Positions 15,211 through 23,845 of a stretch of 64,000 nucleotides of DNA are shown here, piece after piece. Each line of letters opens with the position of its first letter. Positions within the stretch are counted from its first letter, which is position 1. The DNA is from Phytoactinopolyspora alkaliphila (GTDB lineage: Bacteria > Actinomycetota > Actinomycetes > Jiangellales > Jiangellaceae), in NCBI RefSeq assembly GCF_010550695.1, contig NZ_JAAGOB010000010.1, positions 96,789-160,788 on the forward strand. Direction: 5' to 3'. The notes beneath the pieces are model-generated. The model worked only from the letters and a program-made list of their open reading frames with translations. It was not told where the DNA came from and did no database searches. The position numbers were made by a program, and so were the translations under genes.

Positions 15211-16728
15211 TCAGTCGGTCTCCTCGTCGACCCAATCGAAGGTCTTGGTGACCGCCTTCTTCCACCTGCGGTACTGCTTGTCCCGCTCGTCCTGGTCCAT
15301 CTGCGGGTCCCACTGCTTGTCCTGAGCCCAGTTGGTGCGGATGTCCTCCTCGGTCTCCCAGAAGCCGACGGCGAGCCCGGCCGCGTACGCCGCGCCCAAG
15401 GCCGTCGTCTCGGCCACCACCGGGCGGATCACCGGGACCCCGAGGATGTCGGCCTGGAACTGCATGAGCAGCTCGTTGCCCACCATCCCGCCGTCGACCT
15501 TCAGCGACTTCAGCGGAACCCCGGAGTCAGCGTTCATCGCCTCGATGACCTCGAGTGACTGGAACGCCGTGGCTTGCAAGACCGCATGCGCGAGGTGGCC
15601 CTTGTTGACGTATCGGGTGAGCCCGACGATGGCCCCGCGTGCGTCGGAGCGCCAGTAGGGCGCGAAGAGGCCGGAGAACGCCGGGACGAAGTACACGCCG
15701 CCGTTGTCGTCGACGCTGTCGGCGAGCTGCTCGATCTCCGGCGCACTGCTGATGATGCCGAGGTTGTCCCGCATCCACTGGACCAGCGAGCCGGTGACCG
15801 CGATCGAACCCTCGAGCGCGTAGATGGTCTCGTTGTCGCCGATCTTGTAGCAGACCGTGGTCAGCAGGCCGTTCTCGCTCATCACCTTCTCGGTGCCGGT
15901 GTTGAGGAGGACGAAGTTGCCGGTGCCGTAGGTGTTCTTCGCCTCGCCGACCTCCAGGCACGCCTGGCCGAACGTGGCCGCCTGCTGGTCACCCAGGATG
16001 CCCGCCAGCGGAAGCCCGGCGAACGCGCCGCGCGCGCGGACGTGGCCGTAGACCTCCGACGACGAGCGGATCTCCGGCAGCATGGACATCGGGATGCCCA
16101 TGTCGGCGGCGTTCTGCTCGTTCCAGGTCAGCGTGTCGAGGTCCATCAACAGCGTGCGTGATGCGTTGGTGGGGTCGGTGACGTGCACGCCGCCATCGGT
16201 CCCGCCGGTGGCGTTCCACAGCACCCACGTGTCCATGTTGCCGAAGACCAGGTCTCCGGCCTCGGCCTTCTCTCTGGCGCCCTCGACGTTGTCGAGGATC
16301 CACTTCACCTTCGGACCGGAGAAATAGGTGGCCAGGGGCAGCCCGGTGGTCGCGTGATACCGATTCTGCCCGCCGCCCTGCCGGGCCAGCTCGTCGACGA
16401 TCTTGTCGGTGCGGGTGTCCTGCCAGACGATGGCGTTGTAGACCGGCTCACCGGTGGTCCGGTCCCACACCACCGCCGTCTCGCGCTGGTTGGTGATGCC
16501 GACGGCGATGACGTCATCGGTGACCAGGTCTGCCTTGGCCAGCGCACCGGCGCAGACTTCTCGGGTGTTGCGCCAGATCTCCTGGGGATCGTGCTCCACC
16601 CATCCGGCGCGGGGGAAGATCTGCTCGTGTTCGCGTTGGTCCGCCGAGACCACGTTGCCGGAGTGGTCGAAGATCATGCAACGGGTGGATGTGGTGCCCT
16701 GATCGATGGCGGCTACGTACTGAGCCAT
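15211..16728 (-). CDS. glpK: Glycerol kinase
   Basis: A 505-residue FGGY kinase that phosphorylates glycerol to sn-glycerol-3-phosphate. The N-terminal [16 protein letters not shown] is the ATP-binding phosphate-1 loop, [13 protein letters not shown] and WQDTRT carry glycerol-binding residues, and [25 protein letters not shown] and the C-terminal [18 protein letters not shown] match the FGGY signatures. Length is typical. GGAGAG sits just before the ATG. It lies 108 bases downstream of glpF and is probably co-transcribed with it. Confidence 0.96.
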   Translation of the reverse strand: MAQYVAAIDQGTTSTRCMIFDHSGNVVSADQREHEQIFPRAGWVEHDPQEIWRNTREVCAGALAKADLVTDDVIAVGITNQRETAVVWDRTTGEPVYNAIVWQDTRTDKIVDELARQGGGQNRYHATTGLPLATYFSGPKVKWILDNVEGAREKAEAGDLVFGNMDTWVLWNATGGTDGGVHVTDPTNASRTLLMDLDTLTWNEQNAADMGIPMSMLPEIRSSSEVYGHVRARGAFAGLPLAGILGDQQAATFGQACLEVGEAKNTYGTGNFVLLNTGTEKVMSENGLLTTVCYKIGDNETIYALEGSIAVTGSLVQWMRDNLGIISSAPEIEQLADSVDDNGGVYFVPAFSGLFAPYWRSDARGAIVGLTRYVNKGHLAHAVLQATAFQSLEVIEAMNADSGVPLKSLKVDGGMVGNELLMQFQADILGVPVIRPVVAETTALGAAYAAGLAVGFWETEEDIRTNWAQDKQWDPQMDQDERDKQYRRWKKAVTKTFDWVDEETD

Positions 16729-16836
16729 GGGCTCTCCTCGTGTTGCTGGTGGGTAGTGCGTACGTGAAGTTCGAGGGTGCGTGAGGCGTGACAGCGACGG
16801 AACTTGACGCGCGCGCCGCCGCTATCACCCATCTCA

Positions 16837-17544
16837 TCAGAACACGGCGCTGCCGAGAAGACCGGCGAGGATACCGCCGACAATCGGCCCGGCAACCGGA
16901 ACCCAGGAGTAGCCCCAGTCGCTGCTGCCCTTGCCCTTGATGGGCAGGAACGCGTGCGCGATACGAGGGCCGAGGTCACGGGCCGGGTTGATGGCGTACC
17001 CGGTGGGGCCACCGAGCGAGGCGCCGATACCCACGACCAGCAGGGCGACCGCGAGCGGGCCGATGTCGATGGGGTGCGGGCCGATGGACATGACCACGAA
17101 GACCAGCACGAACGTGCCGACCACCTCGGTGAGGAAGTTCCAGCCGTAGCTGCGGACTTCAGGACCGGTGGAGAACACCCCGAGTTTCAGCGCCGGCTCC
17201 TCACCGGCGTCGAACTGCAGCTTGTAGGCGAAGTAGACGATGACGGCGCCGATGATGGCACCGGTCATCTGGCCGAGGATATAGGCCGGTACGTCGCTCC
17301 ACTCCGTCACGTCGCCCTGGACCGCCAGGCCGATGGTGACGGCCGGGTTGATGTGCGCGCCCGATGCAGCGGCGACGTAGACGCCGGCGAAGACAGCGAG
17401 CCCCCATCCGAAGTTGATGAGGAGCCAGCCTCCGCCGAAACCCTTGTTCCTCGGCAATAAAACGTTGGCCACAACGCCGCAGCCGAGCAGGACGAGCATG
17501 CCCGTCCCGAGCAGCTCCCAATAGAAGATTTCACCGAAGGCCAT
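16837..17544 (-). CDS. glpF: Aquaglyceroporin (glycerol facilitator)
   Basis: A 235-residue MIP channel with six predicted membrane helices. The two pore NPA boxes are visible: HINPAVTIG near residue 64 and YAINPARDLGPR near residue 184. The Asp after the second NPA (NPARD) is typical of glycerol facilitators rather than strict aquaporins. It lets glycerol diffuse into the cell for GlpK. The ATG follows GGAGGGGG. It is the first gene of the glpFK unit and faces glpD across about 200 bases. Confidence 0.94.
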   Translation of the reverse strand: MAFGEIFYWELLGTGMLVLLGCGVVANVLLPRNKGFGGGWLLINFGWGLAVFAGVYVAAASGAHINPAVTIGLAVQGDVTEWSDVPAYILGQMTGAIIGAVIVYFAYKLQFDAGEEPALKLGVFSTGPEVRSYGWNFLTEVVGTFVLVFVVMSIGPHPIDIGPLAVALLVVGIGASLGGPTGYAINPARDLGPRIAHAFLPIKGKGSSDWGYSWVPVAGPIVGGILAGLLGSAVF

Positions 17545-17746
17545 CTGGACCCCCTCCAGGACGTGGCAACGTAACGCGGCACGTCCGGTAGCGGAGAGTC
17601 CCGGCGCCGTTGCCGTAGGTACTCGTGTGATCCACCGAGCTAGGTCGAAACTACCGCTCTAGATCAGTGACTGTCTACGCTGTTGAGTGAATTTCCGGGT
17701 AGCGTTGGACGTCGTGACGGAAGACCCGCGAGGAGGCGAGGTCAAG

Positions 17747-19492
17747 GTGGCCAAGCGCAGCACAGAGCCGCAGTTCGATGGGCAAGCCGGCAGTCTCGGG
17801 CCGGAGGAACGCGCCCGCAGCTGGCGACGCCTGGCCGAGGAGCATTTCGACGTCGTCGTCATCGGCGGAGGCGTGGTGGGAACCGGCGCTGCGCTGGACG
17901 CCGCCACGCGGGGCCTGCGGGTCGCGCTGGTAGAAGCGCGCGACCTCGCGGCGGGCACGTCCAGCCGCTCGAGCAAGCTCTTCCACGGCGGGTTGCGGTA
18001 CCTCGAGCAGTTCGAGTTCGGGCTGGTGAGAGAGGCATTACGGGAGCGTGAGCTGATGCTCACCCGGCTCGCGCCGCACCTGGTGAAACCGGTGAGCTTT
18101 CTGTATCCGCTCATGCATCGGCTGTGGGAGCGCCCGTACACGGCCGCCGGCCTGTTCCTCTACGACAGCCTGGGGGGAGCTCGCTCCGTTCCCGGCCAGA
18201 AGCACCTGTCCCGCTCGGGAGCCCTGAGGCTTTTCCCTGCGTTGCGCCACGACTCGTTGATCGGCGGGATCAGGTACTACGACGCGCAGGCCGACGACGC
18301 CCGGCACACCCTGACCGTCGCGCGGACCGCCGCCCACTACGGTGCGGTCGTTCGTGTGTCCACACAGGTGGTCGGCTTTCTCCGGGAGGCTGACCGGATC
18401 AGCGGGGTCCGGATCCGCGACGTCGAGACCGGCGAGGAGCAGGATGTCACCTGCGACGTCGTGGTGAACTGCACCGGCGTGTGGACCGACGAGATGCAGC
18501 GGATGGCCGGCGCCCGCGGCCGGTTCCGGGTGCGGGCGAGTAAAGGCGTCCACATCGTCGTCGCCCGTGACCGCATCGCCGCCGATTCCGGACTGATCCT
18601 GCGCACCGAGAAGTCGGTCTTGTTTGTCATCCCCTGGCGTAACCACTGGATCATCGGCACCACGGACACCGACTGGACCTATGACCTCGCGCACCCATCG
18701 GCGACGCGGGCCGATATCGACTACATCCTCGACCACGTCAATTCGGTGCTGACCACGCCTCTGACCCATGACGACATCGAAGGCGTCTACGCTGGGCTGC
18801 GCCCGTTGCTGGCCGGGGAAAGCGACGAGTCGTCCAAGCTGTCCCGCGAACACGCGGTAGCGCGCCCGGCTCCGGGCATGGTGGCGATCGCCGGCGGCAA
18901 GTACACGACCTACCGGGTGATGGCCGCGGACGCCATCGACGCGGCCGCCGGAGACCTGCGGGGCCGGATCGCCCCGTCCATCACCGACAAGGTGCCGCTC
19001 CTCGGCGCCGACGGTTACCACGCCTTGGTCAACCAGGTCGATCGGCTGGCCTCCCAGCACGGTCTGCACCCGTACCGGGTGCGCCACTTGCTGGACCGCT
19101 ATGGCTCGCTCGTTCATCAGGTGCTCGCCTTGGCCGCAGACCGGCCGGACCTGCTCGAACCGCTTCCGGGCGCTGCGGACTACCTGAAGGTCGAGGTCGC
19201 CTACGGCGCCACTCATGAAGGAGCTTTGCACCTCGACGACGTCATGACGAGGCGCACGCGCATCTCCATCGAATACCCGCACCGCGGTCTGGAGGCCGCG
19301 GATGCGGTTGCCCGGCTGATGGCGGATGTTCTCGGCTGGGACGAGAAGCAGGTGGAGCGCGAGGTCGAGATCTACGCCGAACGGGTCGCCGCGGAACGCG
19401 ATTCGCAGACCAAGCCGGACGATCAGGCCGCCGATGAGGTCCGCTCCGCAGCGACCGAGACGCGTCCGCTGATCGCGGAGCCGGTCAGCTGA
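17747..19492 (+). CDS. glpD: Glycerol-3-phosphate dehydrogenase (FAD, respiratory)
   Basis: A 581-residue flavoenzyme oxidising glycerol-3-phosphate to dihydroxyacetone phosphate and passing electrons to the quinone pool. Residues 30-60 hold the FAD Rossmann unit (DVVVIGGGVVGTGAALDA), then GTSSRSSKLFHGGLRYLEQ. The sequence follows M. tuberculosis GlpD2 closely throughout. I chose GTG 17747 because it gives the same N-terminus as that homologue and has GAGG upstream. The GTG at 17687 would add 20 residues without family support. It is divergent from glpFK, so the glycerol genes form one regulated cluster. Confidence 0.95.
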   Translation: MAKRSTEPQFDGQAGSLGPEERARSWRRLAEEHFDVVVIGGGVVGTGAALDAATRGLRVALVEARDLAAGTSSRSSKLFHGGLRYLEQFEFGLVREALRERELMLTRLAPHLVKPVSFLYPLMHRLWERPYTAAGLFLYDSLGGARSVPGQKHLSRSGALRLFPALRHDSLIGGIRYYDAQADDARHTLTVARTAAHYGAVVRVSTQVVGFLREADRISGVRIRDVETGEEQDVTCDVVVNCTGVWTDEMQRMAGARGRFRVRASKGVHIVVARDRIAADSGLILRTEKSVLFVIPWRNHWIIGTTDTDWTYDLAHPSATRADIDYILDHVNSVLTTPLTHDDIEGVYAGLRPLLAGESDESSKLSREHAVARPAPGMVAIAGGKYTTYRVMAADAIDAAAGDLRGRIAPSITDKVPLLGADGYHALVNQVDRLASQHGLHPYRVRHLLDRYGSLVHQVLALAADRPDLLEPLPGAADYLKVEVAYGATHEGALHLDDVMTRRTRISIEYPHRGLEAADAVARLMADVLGWDEKQVEREVEIYAERVAAERDSQTKPDDQAADEVRSAATETRPLIAEPVS

Positions 19493-19751
19493 TCGCCGGG
19501 GTTTGCCCGCCGGCTGAGGTGTGACTTGCAGCTGGTTGTTGGGCCCCGGCCCGCCCTGGATTCTGCTGCCGGCCTGGATGCCTGGTTCCTGATGACGCTG
19601 GGTATGCGCGTCCATGTTGAAGCGGTCGTGTGAGAAACGGCCGGTAGACGCGAGACCGCGATCCGGTCCCGGGCCACGTCGAAGCGGCCGGCTTCCAGAT
19701 CGAGTAGCGCCATCGCTGATGGCCGTCGTTGTGGTGATGGGGCATAGCGTG

Positions 19752-19805
19752 TTCGTGGGACCGAGCGTGGCCGGGGGACCGAGCGTGATCGTGGGACCGA
19801 GCGTG
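19752..19805. repeat. 18-base tandem repeat, three units
   Basis: Three consecutive 18-base units sharing GGGACCGAGCGTG, at 19752-19769, 19770-19787 and 19788-19805; only the first few bases of each unit vary. On the minus strand the unit spells a His-Ala-Arg-Ser-containing hexapeptide, but no supported gene covers it. Confidence 0.9.
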
Positions 19806-19890
19806 CGCGAAATCGCCGGTTGGGGCGGCCGCGGCCCTCACGGCATGTCCCACCTCGATCGTGATGATCACACCGGGGGAGTTTTGGGCC

Positions 19891-19923
19891 GGTGGGTACG
19901 GCACTGTGAAGATCGTACCCACC
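19891..19923. terminator. Possible terminator hairpin
   Basis: A perfect ten-base stem GGTGGGTACG (19891-19900) pairs with 19914-19923 around a 13-base loop. It lies between glpD (+) and a convergent minus-strand gene and has no U tract. It is about 400 bases past the glpD stop, so its link to that gene is uncertain. Confidence 0.4.
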
Positions 19924-20126
19924 ACCCTCATTACTGTCGTGGTGGTTCCAGCCGGTGTGCGGAATGGGTTCGTGCTAGCCGTGTGAGTTTGGTCAGGTTC
20001 ACCCGGTCGCGAAGATCATGGTGTCCGAACAGCGGGGTACAAGGCGCGGTTTCGGTGCGCCGTTCCTGACGGGATATGCCTCGCAAGGCTAGCCCCGGAT
20101 CTACTGAACATGGGAACGGTTGCTGG

Positions 20127-20669
20127 TTATCGTACTACTCGGTAGCGCAGGTGCGTCCCGTCCGCGTAGGCGGCTGTTTGTATGCGCTCCAGGGTAATGC
20201 GTTCATCGAGTCCGCCGAATAATGAAATGCCGTTGCCAAGCAGCAATGGCACTACGTGAAGCTGAATTTCGTCTACTAATCCCAGATTCAAGCACTGCCG
20301 GGATATGCTGCCGCCCAGCAAGCTGACGCTTTTGTCGCCGGCATCGGCTTTGGCGGCTTCGACTGCCTGCGCGATGTCGTTGACGACAAACGAGTATGTT
20401 ATACCATCTCTTTCGATGGGTTCGTGGGCTTCGTGGGTCATGAGATATGTGGGTACTTTCACCATGCCACCATAAGGTATTTCGCCCTCTTCGATGGTCT
20501 GCGTTTTGTTGGCACCGCCGACGATCGCCCCGATTTCTTCCATGATTTTGTTGATGATTTCCGCGTCTTCCTCGACGCCCTCGAAATCGAACATCCAGTC
20601 GACGCCACCGTCACTATCCGCCATGAATCCGTCCAGTGTGACGGTCGCATGAATGAATACCTTGCCCAT
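20127..20669 (-). CDS. Dihydrofolate reductase/RibD-C-like protein, atypical composition
   Basis: A 180-residue member of the RibD C-terminal/DHFR-like family. The N-terminus KVFIHATVTLDGFMADSDGGVDW and the C-terminal HVVPLLLGNGISLFGGLDE are typical of uncharacterised reductases of this group, likely NADPH-dependent. The ATG at 20669 has a strong AAGGAGG (20677-20683). Codon use differs sharply from the neighbours, with many A/T-ending codons and clearly lower GC, which suggests recent transfer. The substrate is unknown; it is not necessarily a true folate enzyme. Confidence 0.85.
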   Translation of the reverse strand: MGKVFIHATVTLDGFMADSDGGVDWMFDFEGVEEDAEIINKIMEEIGAIVGGANKTQTIEEGEIPYGGMVKVPTYLMTHEAHEPIERDGITYSFVVNDIAQAVEAAKADAGDKSVSLLGGSISRQCLNLGLVDEIQLHVVPLLLGNGISLFGGLDERITLERIQTAAYADGTHLRYRVVR

Positions 20670-20813
20670 CGTCGTTCCTCCTTGATAATCAATGTAAAGG
20701 TAGACCGCCGGCACGGCGCGCGGGCGCTGGTCGGCGGGAACGGGTCTCGGCATAGCGGTCCGCACGCCCTGAGCGCGTGACCAACGCACGGCGGCGGATG
20801 CAGACGGCCGAGG

Positions 20814-21278
20814 TCACCATGTCGGGGCCGGATCGACCGGGACACGGCTGTCATGTGCGTCGAGGACGTAGTGGGCGTTTCCCCGGGCCCGGTAAAGACG
20901 GAAACTGGCCGGTGCGACGACGTCGGCCAGCTGCCAGGGACGGCCACCGGCGGCCACCGACCGGGCGGAGAATACCGCCACCGCCGCTTCCACCCCGGAG
21001 GCCGGGACCTGCCCAGCCACCGCCTCGACGTACACCGCCTGGCCCTGGTCGATCGGCACGGTCGAGTCGAATACCACGATACCGACCTCCGGACGGCGGG
21101 CGATGTTGGCCGAGTGCCGCGTCGAGGTCCGCGACAGCCAGATGAAGTCGGTGTACCGCTCGGAGGCGAACCACACGGGCGTGGCCCACGGCCTGCCGTC
21201 GGCGTCGGCCGTCGCGAGCGTCAGGTAGCAGTTGGAGTCGATGATCCTTCGCGCGATACCGACGCGGTCTTCGGTCAT
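20814..21278 (-). CDS. Pyridoxamine 5'-phosphate oxidase-like flavin split-barrel protein
   Basis: A 154-residue FMN/F420-binding split-barrel protein. The opening CYLTLATADADGRPWATPVWFASE is the typical first strand pair, followed by SRTSTRHSANIARRPEVGIVVFD. Such proteins bind FMN, F420 or heme and reduce various substrates; this one is too short to be confirmed as a biosynthetic PdxH. It is divergent from an ArsR-type regulator gene with 58 bases between starts, so it may be a target of that regulator. Confidence 0.8.
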   Translation of the reverse strand: MTEDRVGIARRIIDSNCYLTLATADADGRPWATPVWFASERYTDFIWLSRTSTRHSANIARRPEVGIVVFDSTVPIDQGQAVYVEAVAGQVPASGVEAAVAVFSARSVAAGGRPWQLADVVAPASFRLYRARGNAHYVLDAHDSRVPVDPAPTW

Positions 21279-21315
21279 GTGTCGTTTCTAGGCCCGCGCC
21301 GGGGCTACATCCAGA

Positions 21316-21335
21316 GATTCAGTCTAGGCTGAATC
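21316..21335. promoter_or_regulatory. Palindrome at the ArsR-type gene start
   Basis: GATTCAG (21316-21322) and CTGAATC (21329-21335) form a perfect seven-base dyad with a six-base spacer, ending one base before the GTG start. The internal TAGGCT (21325-21330) is a plausible -10 for a leaderless transcript. The position suits autoregulation and control of the divergent flavin protein gene. Confidence 0.6.
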
Positions 21336-21336
21336 C

Positions 21337-22308
21337 GTGATCCGGTACCGCTTCGGCCAGGACGACGTGTTGCGGACCCGGTTCGCCATCGCACCGCTCA
21401 TGGACCTGATCGGCGCCTTCTACGTACTGCGACGGCCCGATCCCTACACGGTGCACCGGCGGTGGACGGCGTGGGCCGTGCCGCGGATACAGGGGCTCGA
21501 CCTGTCGCTTCTCAACGCCGCCACTCCGTTCGGCGGCCCGTACTGGCCGGTGTTCGTCAGCCCGCCGCCGCGGGAGCCGCACCCGACGATCGAGGCCGAA
21601 CTGGCCCGGGTCGCCGCGACACCGCCGGAGCGGGTCGCCGCCGAGATCTCGCAGCGCTACGCCGACGACCTGCCGGCCCCTGCGCGGCCGTTCGTGGAAG
21701 ACCCGGCCGGGGCTCTGGCCGCGTTGGTGGAGCAGATGCGGGCGTTGTGGAGCGCTGTCCTGGCGCCCCGGTGGGCCACGGTATCGGCGCTCCTCGAAGC
21801 CGAGCTCACCGCCCGCGCCCGGAGCCTGGTCTCGGTGGGGTCGCGCGCGGCCTTCGTCGACCTGCATCCATCGGTGCACTGGGACGCGGACCGCCTCACC
21901 GTCCGGGCGACGGTGAAGACGGCCGACGTGGACCTCGCCGGCCGGGGACTGCTCGTCATCCCGTCGGCGTTCACATGGCCGCGGGTGTGGCCGAGGACCG
22001 ACCCGCCCTGGGACCCGGCACTGGTCTACCCGCCGAGGGGGATCGGCAACCTCTGGGAGCCGGCGGGGGTGGACGACGAGGCCCTGGAATCGCTGATCGG
22101 CCGGCGCCGGGCACGCATCCTGCAGGAGCTGGACCGGCCGGCCGCGACTCTAGATCTTGCCGGCCGGATGAGCGTCAGCGCCGGTGGGATCAGTGACCAC
22201 CTGTCGGTGCTGCGCCGGGCCGGGCTGGTGACGCGCTGGCGCGAGGGCCGCCGCGTCGTCTACGCGCGCACGCTCGCCGGCGACGCTCTGTGCCGCAGGA
22301 CCGGTTGA
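21337..22308 (+). CDS. ArsR/SmtB-fold regulator with large N-terminal DUF5937-like domain
   Basis: A 323-residue protein. The last 80 residues are a winged helix (RRARILQELDRPAATLDLAGRMSVSAGGISDHLSVLRRAGLVTRWREGRRVVYART) of the ArsR type. The N-terminal 230 residues match the arrangement of actinobacterial ArsR regulators with a DUF5937 effector domain. The ligand is unknown and no metal-binding Cys motif is seen. It starts at GTG 21337, probably leaderless, directly after a perfect dyad. It likely represses itself and possibly the divergent split-barrel gene. Confidence 0.85.
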   Translation: MIRYRFGQDDVLRTRFAIAPLMDLIGAFYVLRRPDPYTVHRRWTAWAVPRIQGLDLSLLNAATPFGGPYWPVFVSPPPREPHPTIEAELARVAATPPERVAAEISQRYADDLPAPARPFVEDPAGALAALVEQMRALWSAVLAPRWATVSALLEAELTARARSLVSVGSRAAFVDLHPSVHWDADRLTVRATVKTADVDLAGRGLLVIPSAFTWPRVWPRTDPPWDPALVYPPRGIGNLWEPAGVDDEALESLIGRRRARILQELDRPAATLDLAGRMSVSAGGISDHLSVLRRAGLVTRWREGRRVVYARTLAGDALCRRTG

Positions 22309-22411
22309 CACTCGTGGCCGGCTGGTTCGCCACACGGAACACGGCAGATGTACTGAAGGGCTGAGTGGTCGGTGCCGGTGGTCTACGGCGCGATTGCGAA
22401 AACAACGATGC

Positions 22412-22425
22412 GTATGTGAACATAC
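22412..22425. promoter_or_regulatory. Probable TetR operator
   Basis: GTATGT-GA-ACATAC is a perfect six-base dyad, followed directly by CGGTCGGT, a sequence common in operators of AcrR/TetR proteins. It lies 46 bases upstream of the TetR start at 22472, so autoregulation is likely. Confidence 0.5.
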
Positions 22426-22471
22426 CGGTCGGTCTCATCCCGTGGGGCCGAACTGCCCCGAGGAGCGTACG

Positions 22472-23170
22472 ATGCCGGACACCTCAGCCGCCCCGCCTGA
22501 CGGCAGGTTGCCAGCGATCGGACCGTCTCGGTTGCGGGGTCCAGCGGCACGGGCGCGACGGAGCCGGCCACTGCCGGCCGACGGGCGGCTCACCCCAGCG
22601 GGTGAACGCCTGCTCGATGCGGCGAGCGAGCTGTTCTATCTCTGGGGGATTCATGCGGTCGGAGTCGATACGATCGCTGAAGCCGCGGGCACCACGAAGA
22701 AGACGCTCTATGACCGGTTCGGTTCCAAGGACGCGCTGGTAGCGCTCTATCTGCAGAGGCGGGCCGAGCGGTGGCAGGCATTCGTGGAGGCGCATCTGCG
22801 AGATCACGCGTCCGAGCGGGTCGGCGTGAACGCGGGAGTCTCCCGAGTCCTTGCCGTGTTCGACGCCCTGGAGGCTTGGTATGCCGAACTGATCCGCGGC
22901 TGCGCGTTCGTCAACGCTTACGCGGAGATCGGCGGAATCGACCACCCGGGCGTGGCCGTCATCCGGGCCGAGAAGGAATGGACACATGCCTTGTACGTGC
23001 GCCTGCTCACTGAGGCCGGAGTCGATGATGCCGCGCTGCGAGACGCCGTGGGTGCTCAGCTCATGCTCGTGCACGAGGGAGTGTCGATCATGCTGACAGC
23101 CGGCGGACGTGCTGACGCGTTCGACTCCGCCCGAACGGCGGCCCGCCGTCTCCTGGACGGCGTGGCGTAA
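22472..23170 (+). CDS. TetR/AcrR-family transcription regulator
   Basis: A 232-residue TetR regulator with an unusually long Pro/Arg-rich leader of about 40 residues. The helix-turn-helix follows (ELFYLWGIHAVGVDTIAEAAGTTKKTLYDRFGSKDALVALYL). The C-terminal half contains the WYAELIRGCAFVNAYAEIG segment seen in a large actinobacterial subgroup. ATG 22472 has AGGAG (22461-22465). Its 3' end is four bases from that of the convergent DoxX gene. The target is unknown; it probably controls itself through the upstream dyad. Confidence 0.85.
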   Translation: MPDTSAAPPDGRLPAIGPSRLRGPAARARRSRPLPADGRLTPAGERLLDAASELFYLWGIHAVGVDTIAEAAGTTKKTLYDRFGSKDALVALYLQRRAERWQAFVEAHLRDHASERVGVNAGVSRVLAVFDALEAWYAELIRGCAFVNAYAEIGGIDHPGVAVIRAEKEWTHALYVRLLTEAGVDDAALRDAVGAQLMLVHEGVSIMLTAGGRADAFDSARTAARRLLDGVA

Positions 23171-23174
23171 GCGG

Positions 23175-23693
23175 TCAGGACGGCTTGGCGCTCTTCGCGG
23201 CCTTGCGTGCCTTCTTCTGAGTGGACTTCGACGCCTTCTTGGCCTTGCCCGCGGCCCGGCTGGCGCGCCACCTGAGTCCCGGCTTGCCCTCGGTGTCGAC
23301 GGAGGCGAGGAGCAGGCCACCTGCCAGACCGGCGTTCTTCAGGGCGTGGATGCGCTGGGCGGCGCGTTCCTCCGGGTCCTGGATCTCCCAGAACGGGTGC
23401 GCCGCCATGGTGGTGGGCACAAGTGAGCCGGCGAGGACCAGTGCCGCCAGCCGGGGGAACCGGCCCGTCGCCAGCGCGAGGCCGGCACCGACCTGAGCGG
23501 CGGCATTGATCCGCACCAGCTGCTTCGGGTCTGTCGGCGCATTGGGCACATTGCGCTCGATGAAGGGCCCGACCCGGTCCGTGACCGACTTCGCGGTGGG
23601 GACCAGCGGCTCAGGATTGCGATAGTTCTTCCATCCCTGCACGACGAAGATGGACGCCAGCATGGGGCGCGCGATCAGACGAACGAGAGTCAT
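23175..23693 (-). CDS. DoxX-family membrane protein with Lys/Ala-rich tail
   Basis: A 172-residue protein with four hydrophobic segments of the DoxX type (MTLVRLIARPMLASIFVVQGW at the N-terminus, then helices near 65-80, 82-98 and 118-132). The last 35 residues are Lys/Ala-rich with KKA and KSTQKKARKAAKSAK patterns like histone H1 tails, which is unusual for this family and could bind phospholipid headgroups or nucleic acid. In mycobacteria a DoxX protein works with SodA and SseA, but those genes are not adjacent here. Confidence 0.82.
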   Translation of the reverse strand: MTLVRLIARPMLASIFVVQGWKNYRNPEPLVPTAKSVTDRVGPFIERNVPNAPTDPKQLVRINAAAQVGAGLALATGRFPRLAALVLAGSLVPTTMAAHPFWEIQDPEERAAQRIHALKNAGLAGGLLLASVDTEGKPGLRWRASRAAGKAKKASKSTQKKARKAAKSAKPS

Positions 23694-23756
23694 GCTTCTT
23701 GCCTACCACGAAACGGCCCGGAATTGGTCACGGATCGGCTGTCGGCCCTCATTCTC

Positions 23757-23812
23757 CCGTGATCATCGACGGTTGACCAAATGATCACATGGTCAACCGT
23801 CGATGATCACGG
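23757..23812. repeat. Perfect 23-base inverted repeat between divergent genes
   Basis: Bases 23757-23779 are the exact reverse complement of 23790-23812, with a ten-base spacer. The arms contain TGATCATCGACGGTTGACCA. The element lies in the shared upstream region of the divergent DoxX and SRAP genes, so it cannot be a simple terminator for either. A dispersed palindromic element or a large operator is possible. Confidence 0.9.
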
Positions 23813-23845
23813 AAAAGTATGGCCACGCACGGTAAGAATGGAGGC

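Larger units (their letters stand above)
19493..20126. other. 634-base region without a supported gene
   Basis: This stretch between glpD and a convergent reductase-like gene has no frame with convincing codon use. It holds an 18-base tandem repeat (19752-19805) and a hairpin (19891-19923). GC content falls toward the 20.1 kb end. A minus-strand frame at 19485-19931 is His-rich because of the tandem repeat and is not accepted as a gene. Confidence 0.6.

Noticed and set aside
19485-19931. His-rich minus-strand frame as a metal-binding protein
   Set aside because: The His-rich part comes from an 18-base tandem repeat. No ribosome site, family or codon bias supports translation.
23819-23845. 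SRAP protein starting at ATG 23819
   Set aside because: The catalytic Cys must be residue 2. Extra residues would abolish the mechanism.
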